Made by a program: the position numbers and the translations under genes. This document shows, one piece after another, positions 1 through 9,704 of a stretch of 26,814 bases of DNA (the stretch's first letter is position 1; each line of letters begins with the position of its first letter). The notes below the pieces were generated by a model. The model made no database searches. It worked only from the letters and a program-made list of their open reading frames with translations, and had not been told where the DNA came from. This DNA is from CAZJYI01 sp964550025 (GTDB lineage: Bacteria; Verrucomicrobiota; Kiritimatiellia; UBA8416; CAYOBW01): NCBI GenBank assembly GCA_964550025.1, contig CAZJYI010000146.1:1-26814 (forward strand). Reading direction: 5' to 3'.

Positions 1-1
1 T

Positions 2-73
2 GCGCGTACGAAGAGGGGCAAGGTCAAGGCATACATCACAGAGAAGATCTTTCGCCCTAATCTCGCCAGATAG
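2..73 (+). CDS. C-terminal tail of an unidentified gene (left part outside window)
   Basis: Frame 2 is open from the window edge to a TAG at 71-73 and encodes a short basic peptide ending in the residues EKIFRPNLAR. The mix of lysines, an aromatic residue and hydrophobics looks like the end of a real protein. The region after the stop changes at once to low-complexity repeat DNA, as expected at a gene boundary. The family cannot be named from 23 residues. Frame 1 is also open to position 60, so the frame choice rests on composition only. Confidence 0.35.
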   Translation, partial: ARTKRGKVKAYITEKIFRPNLAR

Positions 74-87
74 GAGGCGGGGAGAGA

Positions 88-166
88 TTAAGGTAAAGAT
101 TATGGCAAAGATGAAGGTGAGATTCTCGCGACTTCGTCTTTACCCTCGTCTTTGCCTTCGTCTTCC
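88..166. repeat. Inverted array of 12-bp GGYAAAGAYGAR units
   Basis: The left arm (about 88-118) carries units close to GGTAAAGATTAT and GGCAAAGATGAA. The right arm (about 131-166) is the reverse complement of the same 12-bp unit repeated about three times. The arms face each other across a short spacer, so a long imperfect stem is possible. The same unit builds the two hairpins at 6397-6463 and 6542-6608, so this is a dispersed family and not local low complexity. It lies in the 313-bp gap before the sulfatase gene. Confidence 0.65.
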
Positions 167-237
167 AGCTTCCGGCGAAGAGGGTGGCTGGAGCGTCCAC
201 GGGGACGCGAGAGAAACGAGTACTGGGTGGCGAGATA

Positions 238-261
238 CGCCCTTGCGGGCGCACTACGAAC
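238..261 (+). repeat. Half-copy of the GCGCACTACGAAC hairpin repeat
   Basis: This stretch reads CGCCCTTGCGGGCGCACTACGAAC-like. It shares the 13-mer GCGCACTACGAAC and the preceding G/C stem with the arms of the hairpin at 24964-25040. Only one clear arm is seen here, so it may be a degraded or rearranged copy. Nearby, CGTGGCGCAAG occurs twice (263-273 and 332-342). Apart from these repeats I see no gene in 74-386. Confidence 0.5.
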
Positions 262-386
262 CGTGGCGCAAGTCCTTCGGACGGTGCCCTTCTCTACTGT
301 TCCTTCTCTTGGGCGGACTCTCGTGGCGCAAGGTGTCCCTGCCGTCTCATGCTTGTGTATCCGGTGCACGCATGTAGGATAGCATT

Positions 387-1838
387 ATGAAAACCTATCT
401 GCGTTGCTGTGTCGCTTTTGCTCTCTCCTTCACACCTCTTGCGTCCTCCCTCGCCAATCCGGAACGCCCCAACATTCTCCTCATCGTTTCCGACGACCAG
501 GGCTACCGTGACCTCGGATGCTGCGGGTCAACGGACATCAAGACGCCCAACCTTGACCGGCTCGCGAGGGAGGGCGTCCGCCTGACGGATTTCTACGTGA
601 GTTGGCCCGCCTGCACACCGTCACGCGCGAGCCTGCTGACCGGGCGTTACCCCCAACGTAACGGGATGTATGACATGGTCCGCAACGAAGCGCCCGACTA
701 CGGCCACCGATACACCCCGGAGCATTACCGTCTCACTTTCGAACGAATCGGAGGAATGGACACTCGCGAAGTCCTGCTTCCGGCCGTGCTCAAGAGCGCC
801 GGCTACGTCAACGGCATCTTTGGCAAATGGGATCTCGGTGTTCACAAGCGCTTCCTCCCCCTCGCACGCGGCTTTGACGATTTCTACGGTTTTGTCAACA
901 CCGGCATCGACTACTACACGCACGAACGCTACGGCGTGCCGTCGATGTACCGCAACAACCAACCGACTGAAGCTGACAAAGGCACTTACGCGACCAGTCT
1001 GTTCCAGAGGGAAGCTCTACGCTTCCTCCGGGAACATGGAAATCGCCCTTTCTTCCTGTACGTGCCTTTCAACGCGCCGCACAGCACATCCAACCTCGAT
1101 CCGACGCTGAGGGCGTCCGTCCAGGCGCCAAGAGAAGCCCTTGCGCGCTACCCGAGTCCGCCGCCCCCCCACACACAGAGGCGCATGTTCGGCAAATACG
1201 GCAGAGAAGCATCGATACCGACCGCGGCGGTGAAGAGGTGGCACTTCATGGGAGCCGTTTCCGCTATGGACGACGCCATCGGCACCCTTCTCGACGAGCT
1301 CGACCGACAGAAGCTCGCCAACAGGACCATCGTTCTCTTCTTCTCGGACAATGGCGGCGGCGTCGGTTCGGACAACAAGCCCCTGCGAGGCAAGAAGGGG
1401 AGACTGTTTGAGGGCGGGATTCGCGTGCCCTGCTTGATACGGTGGACCGGCAAAATACCGGCCAACTCCGTCTGCGGGGAGTTCGTGACGGCCCTGGATA
1501 TCCTGCCTACGCTTTGCGAGGCAACCGGCGCGAAGCCGCCGGACGGCGTGACACTCGACGGTTACGACATGCTGCCGGTGCTGAAGGGCGGGCAGGCATC
1601 ACCGCGGACAGAGATGTTCTGGCAGCGACGGGGGGACAGAGCCGCCCGCGTAGGACACTGGAAATGGGTGGCGTCCTCCGCCGGCAATGGTTTGTTCGAT
1701 CTCTCCAGAGACATTGGTGAGGCGAATGACCTCTCGAACGAATGCCCCGCGAAACTGGCCGAACTGAAAGCGCGTTTCGCACGGTGGCAGAAGGAGATGA
1801 ACTCCGCGGAACCACGCGGGCCGTTCAGAGACTACTGA
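387..1838 (+). CDS. Secreted sulfatase (formylglycine-dependent, arylsulfatase family)
   Basis: It hydrolyses sulfate esters, probably on a sulfated polysaccharide or glycoprotein glycan outside the cytoplasm. The N-terminus (about residues 1-23) is a signal peptide ending near SLA-N. The metal-binding pair D36-D37 follows in the SDDQGY segment. The maturation/catalytic motif is C76-T-P-S-R with ASLLTGR after it; C76 would be converted to formylglycine by FGE. K147 (GKW), H232 (APH) and D321-N322 (SDNGG) fit the remaining active-site positions of the family. At 483 residues it has normal length. The start is supported by an AGGA about 8 bases upstream of the ATG. No FGE gene or other sulfatase is in the window. 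The substrate cannot be read from sequence, but the nearby GH38 alpha-mannosidase suggests glycoprotein or mannose-rich glycan breakdown. Confidence 0.93.
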   Translation: MKTYLRCCVAFALSFTPLASSLANPERPNILLIVSDDQGYRDLGCCGSTDIKTPNLDRLAREGVRLTDFYVSWPACTPSRASLLTGRYPQRNGMYDMVRNEAPDYGHRYTPEHYRLTFERIGGMDTREVLLPAVLKSAGYVNGIFGKWDLGVHKRFLPLARGFDDFYGFVNTGIDYYTHERYGVPSMYRNNQPTEADKGTYATSLFQREALRFLREHGNRPFFLYVPFNAPHSTSNLDPTLRASVQAPREALARYPSPPPPHTQRRMFGKYGREASIPTAAVKRWHFMGAVSAMDDAIGTLLDELDRQKLANRTIVLFFSDNGGGVGSDNKPLRGKKGRLFEGGIRVPCLIRWTGKIPANSVCGEFVTALDILPTLCEATGAKPPDGVTLDGYDMLPVLKGGQASPRTEMFWQRRGDRAARVGHWKWVASSAGNGLFDLSRDIGEANDLSNECPAKLAELKARFARWQKEMNSAEPRGPFRDY

Positions 1839-2052
1839 TCCCTTCGATGACCGTCCGGCGTGCCGTTTGCCTGAGAGAACTCGCGTTGACGGGCTCGAAA
1901 TCAAACTCCCCGGCGCGCGCACAGCCAAAGGCAATGACTCCTGCGTGTCGTCTGCTCATAGCCTTCTCACTTCCGGCACCCACGAATGGCCCCGCGGGAA
2001 CGTCCGGGTCGAAGGTCCAGGTGATGCCGTACTGCGTGACACTTTGCGCACC
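1825..2052 (-). pseudogene. Decayed fragment of a secreted PVC-type protein (TQYGITWTFD segment)
   Basis: On the minus strand one frame is open from about 2052 down to a TGA at 1827-1825, overlapping the end of the sulfatase gene by 14 bases. It begins with GAQSVTQYGITWTFD. I remember this segment as typical of the start of the mature part of a family of exported hypothetical proteins in PVC bacteria, usually followed by GQFxNGDYWVVGP. Here it breaks after PAGPFVGAG and continues into RRHAGVIAFG, as if the middle had been deleted. An in-frame stop lies just upstream and there is no start codon or ribosome site. I therefore read it as a gene remnant. The family memory is unverified, so confidence is moderate to low. 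Confidence 0.4.
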
Positions 2053-2127
2053 CGTAGTTCGGCATGTTCGTAGAGGGATGGCCCATCGGTACCCGTTCCT
2101 GTGTCGCGGCGATCACCGTGACATGAA

Positions 2128-2862
2128 CTACCTACCGGCCACAAACCTGCCCCCAAAGAACGCACGGTAGATGAGCTGCCGATCCGGCACACGCCTCTGC
2201 TCGAAATCCTGATACAGCCCCGAGTCATCGTACGGTACCGAGGCGAGCTCGACTTCGCATTGCCCGTTCTGGAACTGAGCCACGCAGAACCTGGCGGTTG
2301 ACTCCGTGTGACACCCCAGTGACCCCGGATTCACGTAGCGAGTTCGTCCTGTGATGTCGGAATGGGGGTGATAGTGCCCGTAGAAGATCAGCTCCGCATC
2401 CTGACGTGCAAAGACTCTGTCCAGATCCGGGGGCCCGGGTTCCTTGGCAATGCCAACGAAGGTCCTGCGTGTCTCCCGAAGGCCATAGTGGAGAAAGCTG
2501 GTGCGCACTCCGTCGCAGACCTCCGTCAGCTCGTATGGCCAACCGGCCAGCTCCGCCTTCCGATCGTCCGATAGCTGGTCGTGTGTCCAGTGGTGGTGTC
2601 TGATCTCCTCCGGGCTCATTCCTTTCGGCGGCGGGTCGCCGAGGCCCTTCACAAACATGGTTTCATGGTTTCCCGAAACGCACACCAGCTTCGGGTGCGC
2701 GAGCATGATCGCCAGACACTCCGCCGGCCGCGGGCCGATCCCGATCGCGTCACCGGTGTGAACGATCAGGTCGCATCCCCGGTCTTCGAGCGCATGCAGG
2801 CAGGCCCGCAACGCGGGCAAGTTAGCATGAATGTCCGTTATGATCCCGATTCGCGTCATCAT
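2128..2862 (-). CDS. Calcineurin-like metallophosphoesterase (YfcE/MJ0936-like)
   Basis: This is a cytoplasmic two-metal phosphoesterase of about 244 residues. Motifs occur in family order: DIH near the N-terminus (ITDIHAN), GDAIGIG, GNHE, then GHYHPHSD and NPGS toward the C-terminus. These supply the Asp, His and Asn metal ligands, and the compact architecture matches the YfcE/MJ0936 subfamily, whose members hydrolyse phosphodiesters. The frame stays open upstream to 3075, but that extension has no similarity to the family. The MMTRIGIITD start, where the beta-strand leading to the first motif begins, is much better. ATG at 2862 and 2859 are equivalent choices and neither has a strong ribosome site. 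It lies 238 bases downstream of the alpha-mannosidase on the same strand, so co-transcription is possible. The natural substrate is unknown. Confidence 0.88.
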   Translation of the reverse strand: MMTRIGIITDIHANLPALRACLHALEDRGCDLIVHTGDAIGIGPRPAECLAIMLAHPKLVCVSGNHETMFVKGLGDPPPKGMSPEEIRHHHWTHDQLSDDRKAELAGWPYELTEVCDGVRTSFLHYGLRETRRTFVGIAKEPGPPDLDRVFARQDAELIFYGHYHPHSDITGRTRYVNPGSLGCHTESTARFCVAQFQNGQCEVELASVPYDDSGLYQDFEQRRVPDRQLIYRAFFGGRFVAGR

Positions 2863-2995
2863 CAATATCCCGCAGACAGGACGGTAGCCAACAGAGCCGG
2901 GATCAGTTTGGAGTCTTCGGGACACGGAAAGCAACAGGAAGATCTCATCAAGTGCTCTGTGCGTCGGCCGGGCACAGCCTGGTTCTGCCGGAAGC

Positions 2996-3058
2996 GGGCT
3001 GAAACCAGCCCAATGACGTGACGTGATGGGAGAAGTCCGCGTTTCCGCCGCGGCGGAC
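2996..3058 (-). terminator. Two stem-loops after the alpha-mannosidase gene
   Basis: Reading the minus strand past the GH38 stop, a GTCCGC/GCGGAC stem (3058-3035) is followed by TTCTCCC. About 25 bases further is a perfect 6-bp stem with a 4-base loop, GGGCTG-loop-CAGCCC (3011-2996). Neither has a long run of T, so intrinsic termination is uncertain. They could reduce read-through into the phosphoesterase gene or stabilise the mRNA end. Confidence 0.3.
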
Positions 3059-3100
3059 AGGCTGCAGGGACACACCCCAGCCCCCTTTCAGCCACGGGAT

Positions 3101-6100
3101 CTACTTCTTCCGCCGCCCTCCGCCCACAGCGTTCCCACTGCCTACGGTCAACTTCAGCGTCCGAATCTGGAACGGCTTGAAATGCAGTGACACCTTGCCT
3201 CCGCGCATCTTCAGCTCCCGCTCGGGCCGTTCCATCAGGTCCGTCTCCTCGATTCGCACAACAGGCAATGCCGTTGAAAAGGTGCGGCGTCCGCGGCAGC
3301 CGTGCGCTTCGTACATCCGCACAATGATGCCGTCGTCGTCCTCCGCCTTCTTCACCGTGTCGATCACGACGTTGTCCGAGCTGACGGCGAAACAGCCGTT
3401 GTCCTGCACGGCCTCGCCCGGGCTCGACTCGACCGCCACTGCGAGGGGACGACAATTCAGCTCCCCCGCCCGCCTGACCACGCCGTTGACGTAACTCCCG
3501 GCATGTGGAAACACGGCGTACGCAAAGCGGTGCGTCTTGTTCACATCCGCCTTCGGATCCGGCGTCTTCGGAGCGCGGAGGAGGGTCAGGCGCATGACGT
3601 TGCCGCGCGTGTCGTAGCCATACTTGCAGTCATTCAGCAAGGCCACTCCGTAGTCCCCTTCCGATATGTCGGCCCAGCGTTGCGCCGGCACCTCGAAGCG
3701 GCCGAAATCGTCGGGGCGGTTCATGTGCGTGGGGCGCTCCACGTTGCCGAACTGAATCTCGTAGCGCGCCTTGGACGCGTACACGTTCGCCGGAAAAGCA
3801 ACCTTCAGCAACACGTCTTTCTCATCGCCCCATTCCACGGTCGTGTCGAATTCCAGGCAGCGCGAGGACGCGTAGAGGATGGCGTCCTGGGCGATGACCG
3901 ACTTGCTCATGCGCCGCGTGAAGCGCACCACCGAGCGCACCGGGCCCCGCTCGACGACTTCCACGGAAACGAGCTCGCCGTCGGCCTCCAGCAGCTTGTC
4001 GTTGTAGTGGAAGTCGATGTCCCATGCATCCCAGTTGTTCGGCTTGTCCTCGTACAGCAGAAAGCGGTTGGCCGCTTCGCCCTTCTCGACCGCCTCGCGG
4101 CCGCTGTCCTTGTCGTAGATGCTGACGACACGCCCCCGCTTGTCGAAGCGCACCTTGAGATGCGCGTTTTCCAGCCGGTCCGCGCCGGCTTCCACGACGG
4201 GGGCGTCGAACCGGCCGGGACGAACGTGGGCCACGGCGTGCCCCATGGACGGCAATGCGGTCTCAAACCGCGTCAGGCCGTCGGAACAGACCTGCGCCGC
4301 GGTGATGCGCCCGCCCGCTTCCGCTACATACGCACGGTCGCGCCGCAGCCCTTTGATGCGTACGGCAACCGCAACGCGCCGCTTCCAGGACAACGAGTTG
4401 AACGCCAATACGGCCTGTCCATCCCCCGTCGTATCGAAGCGGGCCGCATGCGCCGAAATGGCGCGGTCCCGAACCTGTTGTGTACTCTCGAAGACTTCTT
4501 CGTACTGACGCGCCGAGTCCTCATAGACCTTCGTGATGGAACTCCCCGGAATGATGTCGTGGAACTGGTTCAACAGGACCGTCTTCCACACCGCGTTGAG
4601 CGCCTCCTGCTCGTACTCACCGCCGGCGGCCATGTTCAAAGCGGACAGTATCTCCGTCTCCCGCAGCATCAACTCCGCCTTGCGGTTGCTGCGCTTGTTG
4701 GCTGCCTGCGTCGTGTAGGTGCCGCGGTGCAACTCCAGGTACAGTTCCCCCACCCAGCGCGGAAGACTGAAGGCCGAATCGTCCAGGCGCCGAAAGAACT
4801 CCGCCGGCGACATGGCCTGCAGTTTCGGCACGCCCTCGAGGTCGGCATAGCGCTTCATCCGTTCCAGCATCAGCTTGTTCGGACCGCCTCCGCCGTCACC
4901 ATAGCCATACGGCACGGCTTGGACGGGAGAAAGCCCCTTTTCCCGATAGCGCTCGGCGCCGCGGCTCATCTGGGCCACGCTCAGATCAGAGTTGTAGGTA
5001 TCGCAGGGCGGAAAATGCGTCAGGATGGGCGTACCGTCAATGCCCTCCCACCAGAACGAGTGGTAGGGAAAGCGCGTGAACTGTGACCATGAGATCTTCT
5101 GCGTCAGGAAGTAGTTGATGCCGCTGCGTTTCAGAATCTGTGGAAGCGCCGCGGAGTAGCCGAAGACGTCGGGAAGCCAGAGACACACAACATCGTGCCC
5201 GAACTCGCGTTTGAAGAAGCGTGTTCCGAACAGGACCTGGCGCACCAGGCTCTCACCGGAGGTCACGTTGCAGTCCGCCTCCACCCACATGCAACCGGTC
5301 GGGATCCACTGACCCGACTTCACCCTTGCCTTTATCTTGCCGTACAGTTCGGGATAGCGGTCGCGCGTGAACTCGTACAAGTGTGGCTGGCTCTGCACGA
5401 ACTTGAAATCCGGGTAACGCCGCATCAGCTCGAGCACGTTGGAAAATGTCCGCCCGCATTTTCGAACGGTTTCCGCCAGCGGCCACAACCACGCTACGTC
5501 GATATGGGCGTGCCCCATACAGGCGATCGTCTGCGCTGAGGCATTCGCGCGGCGTGCGTACATCGGCGCCAGCGCTCGCCGTACGGCCCGAGCCTGCCTG
5601 CTGAGCTCGCCGGGAGACGGGGCGTCATAGCTGAAAAGGTCCACCGCCCGCCTCAACTCGATGATAAGCTGCGCCCGACGCGTGCTGGTCTCCGGAAGAA
5701 CGTCAATCATCTCTGACAGGCAGAGCAGATCGTGGTAGGCGTCCCACACCGCGTGGTTGAGCACGGCAATCTCGGGTGTGTGCATAACACGCCGCTGGAA
5801 TCTTCCGAACGCATTGCTCGCGCCGGCTTCCACGCAGAGTACGATGCGTTCCCCACCTTTCGCCCGATCCAGCAGCGTGTATTCGTCCCGACCATTGTCC
5901 AGGGCCTGCACGGGCTGACCATCACGGTAGATCAGGCACTGGCCGCCCGTTCGGAAGTGCAGCGATACCGTCTTCCCGCGCCATTCTCGGGGAATGCGAA
6001 GGCGGAGTCGGAACCACGCCGTGCTCCACGGTTCGCCCCACTGCAACCCGTCCGCGGCGGGCGCGTAGACCAGACGCTTTGCCTGGCTCACTTTCAGGTG

Positions 6101-6238
6101 TTCCATCGTCTCCGAAACGGCCACATCCTCCACGACGCGGCGATCGGTCCACACATAGCGCTCGCCGATCTCCTGCACACGCTTCTTGATCTTGTTCACA
6201 TACAGCTCTTCGAGCCGCCTCAGTGCCTGGTCAGCCAT
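3101..6238 (-). CDS. GH38 alpha-mannosidase
   Basis: It cleaves alpha-linked mannose from N-glycans or mannans with a zinc-dependent retaining mechanism. The 1045-residue length fits the cytosolic/MAN2C1-like GH38 enzymes. After an N-terminal beta domain, the catalytic domain opens with GHAHIDVAWLW (H245 and D247 as zinc ligands). WVEADCN follows (D322 is the expected nucleophile), then LPDVFGYSAALPQI (D357 region) and QFHDIIPGS (about 557-565), which holds another zinc-site His. The C-terminal half is the usual beta-sandwich region. There is no signal peptide, so it probably acts in the cytoplasm on imported oligosaccharides. The start is well supported: GGAGAGG lies a few bases before the ATG at 6238. 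Together with the sulfatase it suggests use of sulfated, mannose-containing glycans. Confidence 0.95.
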   Translation of the reverse strand: MADQALRRLEELYVNKIKKRVQEIGERYVWTDRRVVEDVAVSETMEHLKVSQAKRLVYAPAADGLQWGEPWSTAWFRLRLRIPREWRGKTVSLHFRTGGQCLIYRDGQPVQALDNGRDEYTLLDRAKGGERIVLCVEAGASNAFGRFQRRVMHTPEIAVLNHAVWDAYHDLLCLSEMIDVLPETSTRRAQLIIELRRAVDLFSYDAPSPGELSRQARAVRRALAPMYARRANASAQTIACMGHAHIDVAWLWPLAETVRKCGRTFSNVLELMRRYPDFKFVQSQPHLYEFTRDRYPELYGKIKARVKSGQWIPTGCMWVEADCNVTSGESLVRQVLFGTRFFKREFGHDVVCLWLPDVFGYSAALPQILKRSGINYFLTQKISWSQFTRFPYHSFWWEGIDGTPILTHFPPCDTYNSDLSVAQMSRGAERYREKGLSPVQAVPYGYGDGGGGPNKLMLERMKRYADLEGVPKLQAMSPAEFFRRLDDSAFSLPRWVGELYLELHRGTYTTQAANKRSNRKAELMLRETEILSALNMAAGGEYEQEALNAVWKTVLLNQFHDIIPGSSITKVYEDSARQYEEVFESTQQVRDRAISAHAARFDTTGDGQAVLAFNSLSWKRRVAVAVRIKGLRRDRAYVAEAGGRITAAQVCSDGLTRFETALPSMGHAVAHVRPGRFDAPVVEAGADRLENAHLKVRFDKRGRVVSIYDKDSGREAVEKGEAANRFLLYEDKPNNWDAWDIDFHYNDKLLEADGELVSVEVVERGPVRSVVRFTRRMSKSVIAQDAILYASSRCLEFDTTVEWGDEKDVLLKVAFPANVYASKARYEIQFGNVERPTHMNRPDDFGRFEVPAQRWADISEGDYGVALLNDCKYGYDTRGNVMRLTLLRAPKTPDPKADVNKTHRFAYAVFPHAGSYVNGVVRRAGELNCRPLAVAVESSPGEAVQDNGCFAVSSDNVVIDTVKKAEDDDGIIVRMYEAHGCRGRRTFSTALPVVRIEETDLMERPERELKMRGGKVSLHFKPFQIRTLKLTVGSGNAVGGGRRKK

Positions 6239-6331
6239 ATCGCCTCTCCATCATCTAGGTCCAGAACGCCAGCCAAGCGGCAAACGGTACGTGAGAACCC
6301 CACCGAATGTCCAGTTGTTCCCTGTTCGAAG

Positions 6332-6630
6332 GTGCAGGGTCTGTCCCCGTCCCGATCGTCCCCAGCGGCCGCGAATCAGGGTTTATCAGCATCGTTGTCT
6401 TTGTCCTGATCTTTGCCTTTGTCTCGTGCCGGGGAAGACAAGGGCGAAGATCAGGGTAAAGACGAAGGGAGAAGGGATGAGAGACGTGCAGGGTCTGTCC
6501 CCGTCCCGATCGTCCACGAACCAAGGTCTATCTGCATCCTCGTCTTTGCCCTCATCTTTGCCTTTGTCGCGTGCCGGGGAAGACAAGGGCAAAGATGAGG
6601 GTAAAGACGAAGGGAGAAGGGACGCACAAG
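6332..6630. repeat. 154-bp tandem duplication with internal hairpins
   Basis: The block starting GTGCAGGGTCTGTCCCCGTC at 6332 starts again at 6486, giving a period of 154 bp. Each copy contains a 27-bp inverted repeat around a CGTGCCGGGGAA-type loop: 6397-6423 with 6437-6463 (4 mismatches), and 6542-6568 with 6582-6608 (2 mismatches). The arms are built from the same 12-bp GGYAAAGAYGAR unit as the element at 88-166. The array fills most of the 571-bp gap between the divergent alpha-mannosidase and caspase-like genes. I see no gene in this gap. Confidence 0.8.
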
Positions 6631-6809
6631 GTCTGCTCCCGCTCCAAGGTGCCGCGCCCCCCCCAACGCGCTGTTACAGAATCATCCGCAGAGTGATTTT
6701 CACCCACCCCTCTTGACCCCATTCGCAATACTGCAACTCCTTGCCGGACAATGTGTTAAACGCTATGCAGGCACGAATGGCACACCCGCTGCAGTAGTAC
6801 TCCAGCGTG

Positions 6810-7391
6810 ATGAAGAAAGTAACATACATAGCAGCGGTTCTCCTGACACTGGCGATGGTCTCCCACGCGGCCGAAGTCCTCTGCATCGGCCTGAACGCTT
6901 ACGGGAACAACGCCAAGTACAAGAACCTCAAGTGCGCCACCAACGATGCGGCAACCATCGCCGCCAGGCTCACGAGAGAAGGACACGACACCACCCTGCT
7001 GATCAATGAAAACGCCACTCGCGACAACATCCTGAAGACACTGAACGACAAGAACGTGGTTGTCTACTTCGCGGGACACGGCGAAAAGGACCACATCGTC
7101 GTCGCCGACGGAACCATCTCGCTGGCGGAGCTCTCCGGCCGGTGCAAGACCCTGATCCTCGACTGCTGCTACGTCGGCGGCAGTGTCCAGAAGAGAGGCA
7201 AGACGCAGATCATGGCCGCCGCCCAGTACGAAGCGTTCGAAAGCAACGGCCACGGGCTCTTCACCAAGCACCTTCTCAAGTGGCTCGCGAAAGGCGAGGA
7301 CTTCGCGGACAAGGACATGCTGGAGAACATCCGCAAGGGCATCCGGCGCGAAACCGGCGGATGGCAGAATCCAGTCCTCGGGTACATCTAG
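6810..7391 (+). CDS. Small exported caspase-like protein (peptidase C14 / metacaspase fold)
   Basis: This is a 193-residue protein with a signal peptide (residues 1 to about 21, ending SHA-A). The rest is a minimal p20-like caspase domain: beta-strand EVLCIGLNAY, the DA acidic segment NDAATIAARL, catalytic His in VVYFAGHGE (H90), and catalytic Cys in LILDCCYVGG (C120 aligns with the Cys of DACHSGG). GHGLFTKHLLKWL follows, matching the usual GLFT helix of bacterial C14 peptidases. Nothing is fused to it, and almost all of the mature chain is the protease. That is unusual, since bacterial relatives are often larger multidomain proteins. GTG at 6807 immediately precedes the ATG and could serve instead; no clear ribosome site is seen. 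It is 345 bases from the MoxR operon with a hairpin between, so it is probably a separate unit. Substrate and role are unknown. Confidence 0.82.
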   Translation: MKKVTYIAAVLLTLAMVSHAAEVLCIGLNAYGNNAKYKNLKCATNDAATIAARLTREGHDTTLLINENATRDNILKTLNDKNVVVYFAGHGEKDHIVVADGTISLAELSGRCKTLILDCCYVGGSVQKRGKTQIMAAAQYEAFESNGHGLFTKHLLKWLAKGEDFADKDMLENIRKGIRRETGGWQNPVLGYI

Positions 7392-7444
7392 GCCACACTC
7401 CGTTCACACGCCCCAGGCATGACGGCAGTTTCTCTGCCAGTTCT

Positions 7445-7547
7445 GGACTAGCGACGCGCGACCAGCGACGCGCGATCTCCCGAATCGCGAGTCGGCGCGT
7501 CGCAGTTCCCCGCAGACCGCGCGTCGCAAGTCGCTTGTCGCGAGTCC
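7445..7547. repeat. 103-bp palindromic element with GCGACGCGCG arms
   Basis: A 33-bp left arm (7445-7477, starting GGACTAGCGAC) pairs with a right arm (7515-7547, ending GTCGCGAGTCC) with about 7 mismatches, around a 37-base centre. The arms themselves contain the repeated word GCGACGCGCG. It lies in the 344-bp gap before the MoxR operon. It could form a transcript-ending or protecting hairpin after the caspase-like gene, or be a mobile miniature element. Confidence 0.65.
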
Positions 7548-7735
7548 AATCTGATTCAGTTTGACGTCGCAGTTTCCTCTCTTCAGGAACGGTCTTTGAA
7601 CCGACCAGATGCGTTCCCGCCCACGCGCGTTGCGCGGTCACTCTCACCTTGCCTCCGACACCGCGCTTTGGCATAGTGCCCGCCATTCTCACCTCATCGG
7701 ATACAACTGCAAGTCCAGCAACCAGGGAGCGTAGT

Positions 7736-8768
<1,033 letters not shown>

Positions 8769-8791
<23 letters not shown>

Positions 8792-9698
8792 TTACCGCTA
8801 CCTGGACCCGGCGATCCTGCAGAAACTCGCTCCGCTGAGCCTGGCCGCACGCGAGGCGGTGGAGGGATCGCGTGTCGGCGTCCACAAGAGCCCGTTGCGC
8901 GGATTCAGCACGGAGTTCGCGCAGCACCGCCAGTATACCCCCGGCGATCCGCTCCGCCACGTGGACTGGCGCGTATACGGGCGCACCAACCGTTACTACG
9001 TCAAGCTGTACGAAGCCGAGACGAATTTCACGGCCAACCTGCTTCTGGACGCCAGCCGCTCCATGCACTACGGCTCGGAGAATAGCTGGCGCAAGACAAC
9101 CAAACTCGAGTACGCCAAGTACATGGCCGCCAGCCTGGCGCACCTGATCGGCGGCCAACGCGATTCCGTGGGCCTGGCCGTCTTCGACGATCAACTCCGC
9201 GAATACGTCGAACCGGGAAGCAGCCAGACCGTTATCCGGACAATCGCCGGACACCTCGAGAACGTAGAGCCCGAACCCCGTACCGACGTCGCCGGACTCC
9301 TGCACGAGTTCGCGCGACGCATGAAACGCCGCGGGTTCGTGATTCTGTTTTCGGACCTGTTCGACCACGTCGACGATTTCCTGAAGGGGCTCGATCATCT
9401 GCGTTTCGGGGGGCACAACGTGACCGTGTTCCACATACTCGACCCCAACGAGCTCACCTTCCCCTTCGGTGGGACCGTAAAGTTCAAGGGGCTGGAGCTC
9501 GAGGGGGACATCTCGACACAGCCAAAACGCATTCGCGAAGCCTACCTCAGGGAGCTCAGGGCTCTCATTCAACAAGTCAAAGCATCGTGCGAACGAAGCC
9601 GGGTGGACTACGTACTGACGGACACTTCGCACCCGGTCGACACCGTGCTTTCCAGCTACCTTATCGGCCGCCTGCGCGCCGCCGGGGGAAAGGTCTGA
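8769..9698 (+). CDS. DUF58 family protein (VWA-like, MoxR partner)
   Basis: This is a soluble 309-residue protein. The DUF58 signature occupies about residues 44-86: FSTEFAQHRQYTPGDPLRHV followed by DWRVYGRTNRYYVKLYEAE. It leads into a VWA-like fold with a MIDAS-type D94-A-S-R-S sequence (LLLDASRSM), then VGLAVFDD and a late FSDLFDH strand. DUF58 proteins are almost always encoded next to moxR and are presumed adaptors or substrates of the ATPase. The ATG lies inside the end of the MoxR gene, so translation is probably coupled. Unlike many DUF58 proteins it lacks N-terminal membrane segments. Confidence 0.92.
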
Positions 9699-9704
9699 GC
9701 TGCC

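Noticed and set aside
2863..3075. N-terminal extension of the metallophosphoesterase
   Set aside because: The extra 71 residues have no family similarity and cross the stem-loops after the GH38 gene.
3302..5086. 594-codon open frame on the plus strand
   Set aside because: It is antisense to the GH38 gene. The composition is His/Arg/Val-rich shadow coding with no family motif.
7669..7683. Sigma-54-like promoter (TGGCA...GC with GG-N10-GC spacing) before moxR
   Set aside because: The -24 half fits but the -12 half reads CCCGCC, not TTGC. One weak match in GC-rich DNA is not enough.
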